This document shows, piece by piece, positions 11,472 to 23,935 of a stretch of DNA of 64,000 bases. Position 1 is the stretch's first letter. Every line of letters starts with the position of its first letter. Position numbers and translations under genes: made by a program. The stretch covers positions 1,922,001 to 1,986,000 of the forward strand of contig CP114121.1 of NCBI GenBank assembly GCA_029959195.1, given 5' to 3'. Source of the stretch: Dictyophora rubrovolvata. Its lineage: Eukaryota; Basidiomycota; Agaricomycetes; Phallales; Phallaceae. Under the pieces are notes generated by a model. The model did not search any database, had not been told where the DNA came from, and saw only the letters and a program-made list of their open reading frames with translations.

Positions 11472-12262
11472 ATGACTGCACCATCACCCTTCTTTCGAGG
11501 ATTCGAAGATACCAGGCTAGCCGGGCGTGAACAGACGGTAAGGCTCGATTTCTGAAGGGCTGAGATCTACATTGCTTCTTACCGTTATACCCCATCATCC
11601 CATTGCCTTTATCCTTCGCCTATGCATAGATCGAAGAGATGTACAGCGTCCCAGAGAGTTTTCTTGAAATAGAGGTGCGAAACCCTCAGACACACGGTAT
11701 GTCCACAAGCCGGCCTTGACGATTGAATTCCGGTTACCAACATATTTGAAACAGGCTTTGGACGGAAAATGTACACAGATTACGAAGTCATGTGCAAGGT
11801 CAGCACTCTACCCACATCCTCTCCAGAAAAGGCTTCAGTTTAAACCACTATACTAGACGAACATTCCAGCCTTCAAGCTACGTCACTCCATTGTCAGACG
11901 ACGCTACTCCGACTTTGAAGCCTTTCGTGATATACTGGAGCGTGAATCAACACGGGTCAACATCCCGCCACTACCTGGTGGGTCATTTCTTAATGCTGGC
12001 CCGAACACTGCTCTTATTATCTTCCCTTTAGGCAAAGTCTTCACCAACAGATTTTCCGACGAAGTAATTGAGAACCGACGGGAGGGTCTTGAGAGATTCT
12101 TGACCATTGTGGCTGGACATCCTTTATTACAGGTCAGTCTAAGACCGTGTCAGAAAAAGCATTTGTATTTTGACTCGAAACTGTCGTATAATCTAGACGG
12201 GAAGTAAGGTCCTCTGCGCGTTCCTTCAAGACCCGGCCTGGGACAAGTCACAATGGCTGTAA
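11472..12262 (+). CDS. SNX3: Sorting nexin Snx3/Grd19 (PX domain)
   Basis: Six exons (11472-11537, 11630-11696, 11756-11799, 11857-11977, 12032-12132, 12197-12262) encode 154 residues, close to the usual ~160 of this family. Nearly the whole protein is one PX domain. Visible motifs are [12 protein letters not shown], the [17 protein letters not shown] phosphoinositide-binding region, the PPLPGK loop and [15 protein letters not shown]. Snx3/Grd19 binds PI3P on early endosomes and works with retromer to return cargo to the Golgi. The C-terminus WDKSQWL is like that of other fungal members. Exon joins are all canonical GT-AG and the frame is continuous. Confidence 0.93.
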
Positions 12263-13089
12263 TGCAGAAGGTGAGTGTTGTTGACATTTACACAGGCAGC
12301 ATTTGATGTTCCATTATGGCCAGACTCCGGACTTTTTGGCGGTGCTATTCAAGTCGTCGTTGGCTTCATATGCTTCATTCTTTCATCCCTTCCTCTTTCT
12401 GCTATCTCTTATTGGCTCCTACTTTTCCCTTCTATGATTCATTTACGTTCACTGTACCTTCCATGACGTTCCATCGCGTTCTTGATATCACTTTTGAATA
12501 CACTTATATATCACATTTCACCGCATTCTTCCCTGCACTGGCGATGGGCGCCGATTACCAAACTGGAAGGAATTGAAACGGAAAGTGTGCAACTGCGACG
12601 GGACCAAATACAAGCTTGTAGAGGCCATGTTTGGTTCCTTCGGGCGAATCCGACTGTCGAAATCAATTCGTTCGTTGTAAAGGTTATTCCGTGTCGGTCA
12701 GAGTAAAACGTCAGGCCGGGCTCGCCTTTTGTGACACCTTCAGTTCTGCTCGCCTTATTTTACATAAGTACTCACGTTCGATACGAAAGTTCTGCTTGTT
12801 TCATTACCAGTTTGACATTGCGATCGAAACACTGACTTGAGATCACACCTACTGCCAGGAGGCTGACTCACAAATTTATCACTGTTATCTAAGCTTTGTC
12901 GATCTTCAAGTTACTACCCCCTACTATAGTGCCACATTCCTAAGACAATCGAAGCTAAACTTTCAAGCTTCGAGGTTTCCAAGGTCAGTCTGAACTTCAT
13001 GATACTACGGTTGTTCCCTCTGATGACATGTCCAAAGCCTTTGACGTTTCGAGACACGAGAAATCCGATTCAGGACCGTCGATAGTGCT
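12263..13089. other. Intergenic, nothing recognised
   Basis: No gene could be assembled. A 47-codon frame ending near 12708 (containing LPNWKELKRK and AMFGSFGRIRLSK) reads like coding sequence. It has no start, no partner exons that fit, and no family I can name; it may be an old gene scrap. Confidence 0.35.
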
Positions 13090-14480
13090 ATGTCTCAATC
13101 AACAAAACACACTCACGATTCCCAACGCGTTATCTTCCTGGGTGCAACAGGATATATAGGCGGTACGTCTCTAGGCTTAACTTCTCAAAGACAGAGCACT
13201 GTGACCGACCTCTATTGGTTAGGCACTGTCCTGGTCAGTGTCCTCCAAACCTATCCAAAATGGGAAATCACAGCTCTAGTCCGAAACCCTTCATCGGTCA
13301 ATTCGTTAAAGATGATCGGGGTTAGCCAGGTCATAGTTGGGAGTTATGATGATCTTGACTTCATAGTCAAATTGACATCAGACATGGACATTGTAATCAA
13401 TTGCGCCGACGCAGACGACTTGCCTTTATGCAGAGCTATCATCGAGGGTGTCAAGATTAGGACCAAAAACATTCAAGCTGATGGAGGAGGAAGAAAACCC
13501 ATTTTGATTCATACTAGTGGTACTGGTGTTGTTGGCGATGAGGCTGAGGGAGAATTTACCGAATCTGGAAAGAAGATCTGGAATGTGAGTGATTGAAAGT
13601 TGAGCTTGATTTTTCCGAACTCTTATTTTTATCCTGGTCTATAGGACGATAGTGAAGAGGATATCTCCTCCATACCAGCTGAAAACCCGCACAGACTGAT
13701 TGATCTTGAGTCTGTCATCTGAACTGCTTCATTGTCAGTATCCTAAAAACTTTATCAGAATATTCCGTGCCGACACCAGCAAATACTGTTCCGCATACAT
13801 CATCGCACCAAGTACGATATACGGGATAGGAACAGGACCGGGCAATAAGATATCACAGGTACGGTAATTATATTGACATCTTTCGAAACGAAACTCAAAC
13901 ACAGGGGCAGCAAATACCAGGTGCAGTTTATGTCGCTATCAAGCGAAAGCAGGCAGTATTCGTAGGCAAGGGCACAAATAAATGGAATAATGTGTGCCAC
14001 CTTACTTTAGCTTGTTCTTATTTCGCTATTCTTATCATGTTTTCCCTATTTTAATAGGTCCACATAGCCGACTTAGCAACACTCTACCTTCTTGTGATCT
14101 CCCGAGCATTATCAGGAGTCCAAGAGTCATCATCCTACGCGAAATTTTATTTTGCTAGTGTACAAGAACATGTGTGGGGTGATATCATCCGACAGATTGG
14201 TCAGGTTTTGTTCGAGGCGAAACGGCTTCCAAGTCCAGATGTTAAGAGTGTGAAGTTGAGTGAAGAACCTGGACTCAAGTAAGTGTCAGAAATTTGTGAC
14301 CGCCATTTGTCATTATTCCTCCTTTTTTTCGTTAGATATGTGGCGAATAATTCCCGATCTGTGTCCGAGCGTGGATTCGGTATCGGGTGGAGGCCTCACG
14401 CCCGCTCTATTGAAGAAACCCTTGAAGAAGACGTATTAGCGACACTAGCTAAGGCTGACAAAGGGGTTATGAAGGAATAG
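13090..14480 (+). CDS. NAD(P)-binding epimerase/NmrA-like protein
   Basis: Seven exons (13090-13162, 13223-13584, 13645-13709, 13759-13858, 13905-13991, 14058-14278, 14336-14480) give 350 residues. The Rossmann nucleotide-binding motif GATGYIGG sits at about residues 19-26. Later landmarks are ALVRNP, ILIHTSGTGVVGD, APSTIYGIG and HIADLATLYLLV. Together they place it among atypical short-chain/NAD-dependent epimerase-like proteins common in Agaricomycetes. The catalytic YxxxK is replaced by an APSTIYGIG block as in that subgroup. Substrate is unknown. Intron 1 (13163-13222) is 60 nt long with no stop, so retention would keep the frame. Confidence 0.8.
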
Positions 14481-14907
14481 TGGACAGCTTATGAGGATAA
14501 AAAACACTAAAGTGGGGTTTTGTATTGAATGTAAATGTATGATTTCTGATTACACGATATCGGCGGGTCCGCCTGTGGATAAATGAAAGCATGGTATAAA
14601 ATATATGACAATTAAGAACACAATTTGACCACTCTGATTCTCTTTCTTTCGAACCGAAACAAAGGGAGTGTAATTTCACTATCGACGCCTTTCACATCCC
14701 AACATCCAGACTAGAACCGCAAACGCGACGGAACTTACATTCCTAAGTCCATTTGACAATTGGCAAATCCAAGACCAGTTTTAAACCCATCGCCTTGACC
14801 GTCATCACTGCAAAGCTAGCATGGCATCGTTTCGCTATCTCCCGAGTATCTTCATCTTCTTGTGAGACACGATCTTTCCCTTCTCTACTCTTTGTCTAAC
14901 TGTTGCC
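14481..14907. other. Convergent 3' spacer
   Basis: Sequence between the stop of the epimerase-like gene and the stop of the minus-strand DAD4 gene. No gene, RNA or repeat was seen. Confidence 0.5.
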
Positions 14908-15280
14908 TTATTCTTGGTCTCTTTCCGTGTCTTTGTCTCCCAGGTCCATCGCCTGGAGATTGTAGGCCACATTTTTGCGATACCGGACAGCTAAGTCGGC
15001 TGTCTGGTTTATGTCTTGGTTTGCGATGACGACTTGCTGGAATAGATATCAAACTTGTGTCAAGCCGCAAGTTGACAATGAAAGACAAAGATTATAAATT
15101 ATCCGACGTACGGTTACACATCTGTTCAGTTCAGAGATGAGCTCATTGCATTTTTCCTGCATGTATTAAAGTTGGTTGTAATCAGTATGGCATGAAAACA
15201 AATCGAAGATGTAAACATACGACGTTTTTAATTATCCTTTCGAGTAAAATGACGTGTTTTTCAGCATGTGGATTCTCCAT
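14908..15280 (-). CDS. DAD4: DASH complex subunit Dad4
   Basis: Three exons (15280-15221, 15156-15112, 15036-14908) encode 77 residues; the gene is easily missed because each exon is short. It begins MENPHAEKHVILLERIIKN, matching the MENPH start and helical SRIIGNI segment of yeast Dad4 (72 residues). It continues with EKCNELISELNRCVT and ends with DLAVRYRKNVAYNLQ, the conserved C-terminal helix. Dad4 is a small helical subunit of the DASH/Dam1 ring that couples kinetochores to spindle microtubules. A second DASH subunit, Ask1, lies about 12 kb away. DAD4 is head-to-head with MIO across ~425 bp. Confidence 0.9.
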
Positions 15281-15706
15281 TTGTATAATCAAGTAGGCTC
15301 AATGAAAGGAACGATGCAGACGATGAAGCCACGCCTAAACGCGAACGCGCGTTACATTACGCGTGACATTTAGACTCGTCGGTACTGTCCAATCTCCCTA
15401 AGTATCTATCGTATTTTTCCCTCAAAAACACAGTGAATAAAAGCTTTCAGTAATTTGACGTTTAATGCTCACCATTATCAGGAGAATCTTAATTCTTCCT
15501 TAATTGCCGATTGCCGATTGCCTTCTGAATATTTCGTCCTTGGCAGTTCAGGCTGGACAGTTAGTGAGGGCCTCCGCAAGTTTATAGGTTCAGGCGTCTT
15601 AAACAAAAAACGAGAAGTATTTGTATTGAACGTCAAGTATTTGAACTTCTGTTTCTCTTCTGAAGAGAAAACGTCTTGAGGCCACAAACGTTCGAGCCAC
15701 CTCAAT
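15281..15706. promoter_or_regulatory. Divergent promoter region of DAD4 and MIO
   Basis: A short spacer between two diverging start codons. Frames inside it are not coherent with either gene. No defined motif was recognised. Confidence 0.4.
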
Positions 15707-18700
15707 ATGGTTCAATCAGACTCCAAGAGAATTGTATGGCACCCCACGAAACCTCGTCGATTTGTTATTGGAGGCGCAGGTGGTGTAGGGAATGCTGGGG
15801 GTACCTCTGTCGGTCAGATCAAAGTCTACGATTGGGATGGCAGCTCTGAGATTGCAGAAGTTACGACTCTGGGTGATTTAATTCATATGAAGGTAGGGAA
15901 TTAAATCACACTTGCTGAAGATATTAGTAATAACAATACCTTTTTGCAGTGCTTTGCTCTCTCCCCTCATCCCCTAGACACAGACCTCATAGCAGTTGGG
16001 ACAACACAGGGGAAAGTCGAACTCTTGCGGTTTTCAATCACACATCCTCCAAATACACTACGCAGTCCTGCAGTGTCCTCTTTGTCTACCCGGTCATCCC
16101 GTACCTGTAATGCACTTGTATTCTCAAGTTATGATCCAAACTATCTGGCTGTAGGACTTGACAAGGTCCGAGGTGAACCGAGTTTGGTGATCTGGGATAT
16201 CGAGACCACATCTTCGAAGGTGTTTAACCCGAAGCTGACAGGAGGAAGAGGAGACGATGCTTTGGTTCCATTGCAAAACCCTCCCAGTGAATTTACACCA
16301 AAGACTATGTTGTTCACGCGTTCCGACCCGCTTCTGCCTTCCAATATACCCCCCAATATTCCGCGCTATGACAGAAATATCATTCAACAATGGCTTCACA
16401 CAGAAACGGTCACCTCTCTTTCATTTATGCCCCATACCACTGACTTAATTGTGGCGGGTGTAAGCCATCGATGGATTCGGTTATTTGACTTGAGAAGCCC
16501 ATCGGGCGTGGTCGGGTTCACTGGGTCTAATACTACATCTGGATCAGGAACTGCGACTCCTTCAACAACTTCAACAAATCCTCAGTCCATTCCAACAAAA
16601 TCAGTTTATGGACTTTGTACCAACCCATTCGACCACCACCAGTTTGCCTCATTCGGTGAAGATGGGGTCGTGAGGATATGGGATCATAGATATTTTACGA
16701 GTCCGGTATTGAACTTTTCAGAAAGAGATGCTTTGGCAGATGGTGCAGATATTAATTCGATTACCGCTATTGAGTTTAGTAAAACTCGTCGCGGGTCGAT
16801 TCTTTCGCTCGAGAAGGATGCCTATGTTGTTCGCCTTTGGGATACCATTCGTGCCACTGTTGAAGAACGATGGGATTACGATATAAGTATTGGGAGCAGA
16901 CAAGGTAATATTCGTAATCAAAGTCAGGCGCAGACAGGGCAAGGTGAAGGCGCTAGTAGGATTTCTAAGTTGGCTAGATTACCTTGGTCCACCACGACTT
17001 CTTCACCTACGACGACCCCCGCGGCAAGTCTGTCTTCCACCGTTGTGGAATCATCCTTGACGAATAGCACTAAACCATCTATTAAAACGGAGTATGTCAT
17101 CTTACGGAATACACGGACTTGTACGTATATCATTTGTTTTCTAACTAGTACCTAACGTCATTAAATCGTGTGGCAGCGTCTCGTTTCTTCCGCCCTCTTG
17201 CATCTTTCACGTCCATTCCACACCCTTCCCATTGGGGATGGAGTTCGAAGTCGAACGAGAAGTTCGGACAAACGATGTCGATGTCGATCGCGGTTTTAAC
17301 TAAAGATGGTGAGCTGGATATGCAAACAATACGTGACGCTCCCGTACCTCATTGGAGTGCACGTGGAGAGTTATCTGTCAATTTTGGAAGGGGATATAGG
17401 GTTTATCAGCCTAGAGATGAAGAAGATACAGAGGACCTGGCTGGAAGTTTAAGTGGATTATCCTTTAGAGGAAAAGACAAAAAAACGGGGCGACAGAAAC
17501 AGGGTGACATTCATGCCGCTTCTCGTCCTGCTTCGCTTAAACGCTTTCCACTCTCAAATTCTACTCCGGATCTCCTTCAAACACCGCGTCCAGGTGCACT
17601 CATGCTCGTCGTCGAGAAGGATGCAGATCCTCACGAAAATCGGGGGAGGACTACTATTGCTGCCGATGCCTATACCGCACATATTCCAACCCATGGACAA
17701 TCTTTCGGTTTCGCTTCAGCATCTGCTCCTCGCTCTCGACGTTCCATTTCTAAAGGCAAACTTTCCACCGGTGAACGCTCAAGTCGTCGTACTATCATGG
17801 ATGACGTATCCATGGTTATGAAACGAAGAGTAGCTAAAGGGTATGGTCTGGATAGTGTGAGGTTTTCCCGTATCATTAGCTCACCAGGTTGCTAACAACA
17901 CCTTTAATAGTTGGACCTCAATGCTAATATTGTTAAATCAGATACGTTTTATACCGACACCCTTTATGAACTTTGGACTTGGATTGATTGTATGTGGCTC
18001 ATTTAAGGGCGGTTCCGGCTCATATATGGCCAATTAAACCTTGTTATTTAGCATCCCGAACGCTTCTTTCACGTCATCCCAGAATCCATGGTTTCAATTT
18101 CTCGTATCAAGGGGTATATGGAATTTGGGAAGGGTTTCCGGCGGACGCGAAAACGAAACACTTGTACAAAGAAAGGGACAGTGGTAAAGAAACAAATAAA
18201 GAAACACTATCTCCGGAAACACCTTCTGATATGAAGTCGTCGCCTGCGTCATCGCATGCGCAAGACAACGAAAATGTGGGGACTCGCGGGCATAGCCGAT
18301 CTCGAAACACCACATCTACTTCTACTTCAAGCACCTTATCGACTCCGATGTCAATGTACCGAAGTCACTCCCCTTCTAATGATTACATGGCTGCGTTACA
18401 AGTGCTGAGTGGATATTATATCCGAAGCGAAAAAGATAGGATTCTGGATGACGATGGTACCGTCTAATTTAATATCGCGTATTTTAAGGTCTTGACTGTT
18501 TGGTTTAGTTTTAACAGCGTCATCAAATGTAAGAATTGCAGCTCCTACATCCAAGCTCGTCCAGCGCAAGCTCTGTTTACTCCTTTGCGGGTGGTGTTTG
18601 AGCGACCAGGAACTGTTGAAAGCTTGTGCGCAGTAAGCTTGTCAAGTTCTTGTAGTTATTGAAAGACTTTCATACTGTTTATTAGGTGGGAACGGGACGG

Positions 18701-20032
18701 GCAGCTTACTCGAGCGGCGTGTTGGTTGCTATTCATTAACCATCAGGATAAAGCTATCGAGTGTTTAATGCGAAGCGATGGTATGCCTCGAGAGTGATGA
18801 GCCTACCTCCCCTTAATAAGTTCTACCTAGATGAAAGGCTGCGTATCATGTCCGGTACAATTGCAGCCCTCCTCGCACAACAAGGTACGTCCAACCAGGT
18901 GAGGGAGCATTATAACCGTTTGGTCGTTCGCATTGAGGTCCGTCTTTTCTCGCCGATCTGTTTAATGTGTTCCTCATTTCAAATTTTAGGATCCCTATAT
19001 CCGTGTTATGTTGACTCATGTCGCACTCGACGACTGGTCAGATATCCTCCAAGAGGAATCACTCCCGCTGCGCGAACGCCTTGCCATTGCTTTCCGTTTT
19101 CTAGATGACAGGTCTCTCTCATCCTACCTCCGACGGTTGACTGAAACATTCCGACAGCGAGGAGATATAGAAGGTGTTATACTCACAGGCTTGACACCTC
19201 TGGGATTCGAAGTTATCCAAGGATATGTTGATACGACGGGAGATGTCCAGACTGCTTCTGTTCTTGCTTCGCTGACAGTGATGTCTTCTGCCACGGAAAC
19301 GCGGATTTGGGCACAGAAATGGATAGAGGCCTACAGAACTTTACTTGATACGTGGCAAATGTTTCACGCCCGGTGTCAATTTGATATTTTGAGAGGGAAG
19401 ATCATAAGAGAAAATCTAGACCGGGAATGGGAAGATGTCCATTCTCATGCTATTCCACACCCACACCCTCACATTTCGTCTGCTCAGGCCCAGGTTCAGG
19501 CTCAGGCTCAAACATATCCAGAGTTGGATTGGACTCGGCCACAGCTTGCGATACGATGCTCCTTTTGTAAGAAAAATGTTAACCTAGGCTTGAGCCCCAG
19601 ACTCAGGGTCGGGGATGGTGGAAAAATCAGAGTATGTATTTGACTTTTTAGCATTTTCCCAGGGTTAACTAATATGTTCATTACTATGTACGCTTTCGTA
19701 GGTCAATTGTTGTCAAACATGCGGACGCTCTCTTCCCCGTTGTGCCATATGCCTCGTTGTGCTTGGACTCGGCTACGATCTTGAACGCGATACAGAAATG
19801 ACTGACGGCAGCACTGAGAAAAGTCAGGATTTTCTCTTTTATTCTTAGACGCTATTTATTGAAATTTCTTTTTTTGTAAGATACAATAAACGATGCCTTG
19901 GTTTTCTGTCAAACATGCAAACATGGTGGGCATGCTTCTCACATGCTCGAATGGTTCTATGGCAGTGATGCCTCACCAAGTCATAATGAATGCCCTGTAC
20001 CAGGCTGTGATTGTTTATGTAGCTTGAAATAA
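15707..20032 (+). CDS. MIO: Mio/Sea4, GATOR2 (SEACAT) subunit
   Basis: Eleven exons (15707-15892, 15950-17120, 17177-17856, 17911-17989, 18052-18456, 18509-18632, 18686-18780, 18831-18937, 18990-19631, 19702-19822, 19881-20032) encode 1253 residues. N-terminal WD40 repeats include KRIVWHPTKPRRFVIGG, RWIRLFDLRSPSG and DGVVRIWDHRYF. An alpha-solenoid follows in the second half. The C-terminus is a zinc-binding RING-like module with C-x2-C pairs: CSFCKK, CQTCGRSLPRCAIC, CQTCKHGGHASHM and CPVPGCDCLC. This WD40-solenoid-RING order is the hallmark of Mio/Sea4. It belongs to the GATOR2/SEACAT complex on the vacuole or lysosome, which relieves GATOR1 inhibition of TORC1 in response to amino acids. 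A Gln-Ala repeat (QAQVQAQAQ) precedes the zinc region and is probably a flexible linker. Confidence 0.9.
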
Positions 20033-20604
20033 TAATATATATTACAGATATTTTTCAAAAACAGACAAATTTTTACAAGAGACATTGAGTGCAGTTTCGA
20101 AATTCAACCGAGATTTAGTTGGAGAACATGCATGGCCCGAGACATTCAAGATAAGACTAATTAAACAGCAATTGTGAAACGAAAACGTTCTCCCTCAGCA
20201 ACAGAGTATTATGACGTAAACAGGGGGATTGTTTCATATGTCCTACGATTTTTGTGTAACTTGAAAACTGCAGGTTTTATCAGGGTGAGCTCAGGCTAGT
20301 CGAGTTCGATTTCCCATGGGGAATCGAGTACTAGCGCCGTCTTGAGCATAGGTTTTCCGTAGCTGTCCTAAGGGCTGCTGTTTCCGTGGCGTCCTCTGAG
20401 TCGAGAGTAGTTGACGAGGTATGTGTAGTTGTATGAACCGCTCTAGTGATGTAATCGAACGGATATTGCCGATAACCTTGACCATGATCGTTGGTAACTT
20501 TGTTGATCCGGTCACACAGTCACAAAGCGCTATATTCACGTTGTTACTTCCTCACTCGAGTTAATACTCCGAGTGAGCTATTATTCTTTAAACTTCATTG
20601 CAGT
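20033..20604. other. Spacer with one unassigned minus-strand frame
   Basis: Between MIO and family copy A. A minus-strand frame at 20539-20291 (83 codons, containing RSITSLERFIQLHIPRQLL) has a protein-like composition but no recognisable domain and no supporting exons. It may be a scrap of another gene. Confidence 0.3.
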
Positions 20605-22098
20605 TCATTGCTCATACTTTCTCCTAACCGCATTTAGAGCTTCTTCTCCCACTGCATCTTCATCCAAATCATAATTTTCGGAGCCGACAGGCTTCGGGAT
20701 TAGAAAGGCCTACTAAATATATCACCTTAATCGTAAAAGCCCAACTGCCTTGGTATAATTAAGATCCCTTGCGTCAAAATCATTGCCACTTTCACGGAAC
20801 TGAGCCTCGGCTTCTTTTGCCAATTGATAAGCTCGCTCCCAGTGCGAAGTGGATGCGCGTGAAGGGGATGCACGCGAAGTGGGTGCACGCAATGTCCTTT
20901 TTGAAGCAACAAGAATCTCCTTATCATCCTGTAGTTCTTTGTTAGGTTCTCTGACCTTTGCATGGACAGTAATAGAAGGCGGCTTACACTGGGGGATTTG
21001 GTTCGGTTTAGCTGCGATAGCATCGCAGAACCAGGACTTCCAAACTGATCCAGGGGTAAGCACGTCCTGTAAGTGGCAAACTCTTGCATTAGGTTTATTT
21101 TACTCACATCGCCGTCTTTTCCTCTCCTAGTGCTTGACTCCACAGTACATGAAAGTGCTTCCATGTACGATGTGAATATGATACTAAAAACTCGATTTGT
21201 GACTGCAAGTCAATCAGCATCTACATAAAGACAAGGCATAGAAGCATACTTGGTATCATCTCTTCGAGGAAAGCCCGCCTTTCCACACCCGACTCCATCG
21301 GCTGTTCTTGGGAAAATGACTGCGTTGCCGGATTATAGGTGTAGAACTTAAAAGAGGTCGCATTGGTCAAAATCCCGCGGACTGGAAGGTTTTCAAACCC
21401 GTGAATCTTCCCATTCTTAACCGCCGCGGCTACACACCCAAATCATTATCAGATATTTGAGTCATGATCAGGACAGCCGATGGACGCACCTAAAAGTTCA
21501 GCCAGTAGTTGAGCTATATGCTTTGGCCTAAGAGCATCTTTCTTAACTTCCACCACGATGAGGAGCATCCCTCCTATGATGAAAATCTATGACAGTTTGG
21601 ATGAGAAGGTATAAGTAGACTATTGATGAAAGGTGTGCACCTCATGCTCAACGTGGCCCCCCGATGAAACACTTGAATTTCCCAGTTTGGACCCCGGTTT
21701 ATCGGTTAATCGTCCCTCAAAAAGGCCAACAATTGGGACGATATACTAGGTGATGTTTGATTGTCTAGCAGTAACATGGAAGGGCATATAAAGATACACA
21801 CCGCCTCGAGGATCCGGACTCTTCTTGCTTCGTTGTCGACAGAAATGTTCCTGTCCCCATAGACGGTGATGGCTTTCCAAGCTGCCTGATACAACCTGGT
21901 ATGTATGGCCTCCGGAAGCCTGTAGATGTGTCCCGGCTTTATGTCGATATCGTTGGGGTCCGCTGGCAAACTACGAATGCTCTCCCGAACACTATCATAG
22001 CTGACGTGACTGAGGGATGGCCGCTTGCTCCTGGGTGCATCATCAGGTGAATCATCTGAAGTAGTTGAAGTAGATTGGGAGTGTTTTCGCTTCGGCAT
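20605..22098 (-). CDS. Repeated-family protein, copy A (E-x-K motif, possible PD-(D/E)XK-like)
   Basis: Starts at 22098 with MPKRKHSQ. At least six exons follow on the minus strand with GT-AG joins (first exon 22098-21802). The order of parts is: a Lys/Arg-Ser-rich nuclear-signal-like head; YRLPEAIHTRLYQAAWKAI; IVGLFEGRLTDKP; then SSGGHVEHE joined to IFIIGGMLLIVVEVKK. After these come a Lys-rich helix, RGILTNATSFKFYTYNPA, a helix with FTSYMEAL, and a charged TPR-like tail with AYQLAKEAEAQFRE. The hydrophobic strand ending VEVKK resembles the third strand of PD-(D/E)XK nucleases; that is an inference. I do not recognise the family. Two more copies lie at 31094 and 40141. Near the C-terminus the junction seen in copy B is not preserved, so the true end is uncertain. 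Confidence 0.6.
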
Positions 22099-22594
22099 GT
22101 TCTAAGTGTAATACAAAGTACGAACTTCTTCAGTCTGAGACCGTTACGCCGAATAGCCGGGTATGACGTAAATATTTAACAGTTGGCAAAGTTTCGCGGT
22201 CACAACGACGCTCTAGCAGACTATCGCACTCAGTAGATTTCACTCTTCATCTCTTTTTCGCATTCATTCCTCACGTACATAGATTAGCTCTGAGATCAGG
22301 CTGTTGCACTGATATTTCCTTGTACACACATAGTTCACAGTAACAAAATTGAGTCGACCCCAGATAGCGAGTTGGCAGTGGTCGTGGTACCTATCGCGGA
22401 CTAGCGCCGTCTTGAACGGCAAATTCCCAGTGCACCAGGCAAGCGCCAAGAGGGAAAGCGAGAAGAGCAGGATCTGGTTGTTGGTTAGTTTTCTGTGCCG
22501 TGTTTACCTTTTAAAGTGGTCTGACGATATTTGACGACTCCAGCAGCTGAAGACTGTCTGACGAGTTGAAAAGTAGTCCATCTTTTTAAGTAAT
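22099..22594. promoter_or_regulatory. Divergent upstream region of copy A and the RING-like gene
   Basis: Contains the two promoters. A minus-strand frame (22449-22264) is not supported by any start context or homology. No motif was named. Confidence 0.35.
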
Positions 22595-23935
22595 ATGCCT
22601 TCGTCTACGGCGCGCACCGCTGCCCTGGCTTTCGCACTTTCGTCCTGGATTGAGGGACTGACACAGCTCAGGACGGTATTACTGACACCGGGAATGAGAA
22701 GAGAAGATGATGAAGATTATCAAGAGTTTACTCCCATCACTCCCAATGCGACATGGAAAGAGAGAATAATGTCGTGGCTCAACCGGAATGGCCGTCCTGA
22801 TATCGAAATGGATGACTTGGAGCGGACTTCTCTCGGCGCTGTAGACATTGTGGTGAGTATACAACAAGCAATCACCAACGTGTTTCTCATATTATTATTT
22901 AAGACCGCTTTCGCTGTTTTGCAATCACTCAAACAGCCCATCTTACCCTTTCTCCTATCACCTTTCTCTGCCACTTTGCCTATACCCAGGACTTCTAATA
23001 CTCGTTCGATCAGATGGATGCGCTTGTTGTTGATCACCATCACCTGGTCACTGTTTCATGAAGCGGAACGTGTCTCGGTATCTTTGGCTGTTCAGCTTTT
23101 CAAAAAACACCGCGAAGAAAGGAACAAAGCATTGCTGGGTAACCTCTACGTTCGCGGCGAAGCTCTCAGAAGGCGTCCAATCGCTCACGAGGATGAAGAT
23201 GAAGACTGCCTAATTTGCGCCGGTGTTGGCGCGGACAACCCTCTTTCACAATCTATATCCAGCATATCTTCAATGGCCACTAACTCCATCGCGGCACAGG
23301 ACAGTCTCGGTCCGCTAGAAGCCTTTTGTGCAAACGCGCCCCAAAAGCATATTGCTCATCGCACCTGCTTTCTTTCTTGGCATTCAGCATACCGTCAGCA
23401 ACGCAGACATTTACCCGCCGAATATGTTGTCCTTCAGCACCCATACCCATCCGAAGCTGTTCGGAGACGAGCCCAAACTATCGTTGAGGCAGCTGGTTTA
23501 CCGCACTTAAGCCGTCTCATCCGGTTTCCGCACGAGTTGCCATGGACATGGCCTCATCCAGGTGGTATGACAGAGCCAAGAAGACATTTTCGTCCTACAT
23601 TGACGTTAACAGAGAACGCTGCCGGCTCATCGTCCGTTAATAATATTTCGAGATGTCTTGCGACGTTGCACACCATGAGTCCTCCATGTCCAGCATGCAG
23701 GTCCTCTGTGTTTTTGCAGATTTATACCCGTCCGGGACCTCGACGATTCGCGAATAACTCTCGAACACGTCGCGACCTATTGTACTTCTATGGCCGGTTG
23801 TGGTACAGATATTGGTGTAAAGTCGTCGCTCCTAAAACAGTTCTTTATCGCGTAGCTTCCCAATGGTCATTTGTTATGGCATTATTGAGTATGATTCATA
23901 TTTCAGGGGGGCCAATTAGATATACCTACTCCTAG
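22595..23935 (+). CDS. RING-like zinc protein with membrane segments
   Basis: 446 residues if read through, or 429 if the consensus intron 22853-22903 is removed (GTGAGT donor, TTTAAG end, 51 nt, in frame). Either reading is open. Hydrophobic helices lie at about 85-130 and 140-165. A zinc-binding pattern then starts CLICAG (about 207), continues CANAPQKHIAHRTCFLSWH (about 250) and closes at CPACRS (about 360). This spread is unusual for a RING, with a long Ser-rich insert between the first pair and the His/Cys core. Membrane-bound RING-like E3 ligase is a reasonable guess; substrate unknown. Its last ~90 codons are duplicated at 30735. Confidence 0.65.
   Translation: MPSSTARTAALAFALSSWIEGLTQLRTVLLTPGMRREDDEDYQEFTPITPNATWKERIMSWLNRNGRPDIEMDDLERTSLGAVDIVVSIQQAITNVFLILLFKTAFAVLQSLKQPILPFLLSPFSATLPIPRTSNTRSIRWMRLLLITITWSLFHEAERVSVSLAVQLFKKHREERNKALLGNLYVRGEALRRRPIAHEDEDEDCLICAGVGADNPLSQSISSISSMATNSIAAQDSLGPLEAFCANAPQKHIAHRTCFLSWHSAYRQQRRHLPAEYVVLQHPYPSEAVRRRAQTIVEAAGLPHLSRLIRFPHELPWTWPHPGGMTEPRRHFRPTLTLTENAAGSSSVNNISRCLATLHTMSPPCPACRSSVFLQIYTRPGPRRFANNSRTRRDLLYFYGRLWYRYWCKVVAPKTVLYRVASQWSFVMALLSMIHISGGPIRYTYS

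Noticed and set aside
20334-22418. Shared 16-mer ACTAGCGCCGTCTTGA at about 20334 and 22402
   Set aside because: A single 16-base match is expected by chance about once in two windows of this size; flanks do not align.
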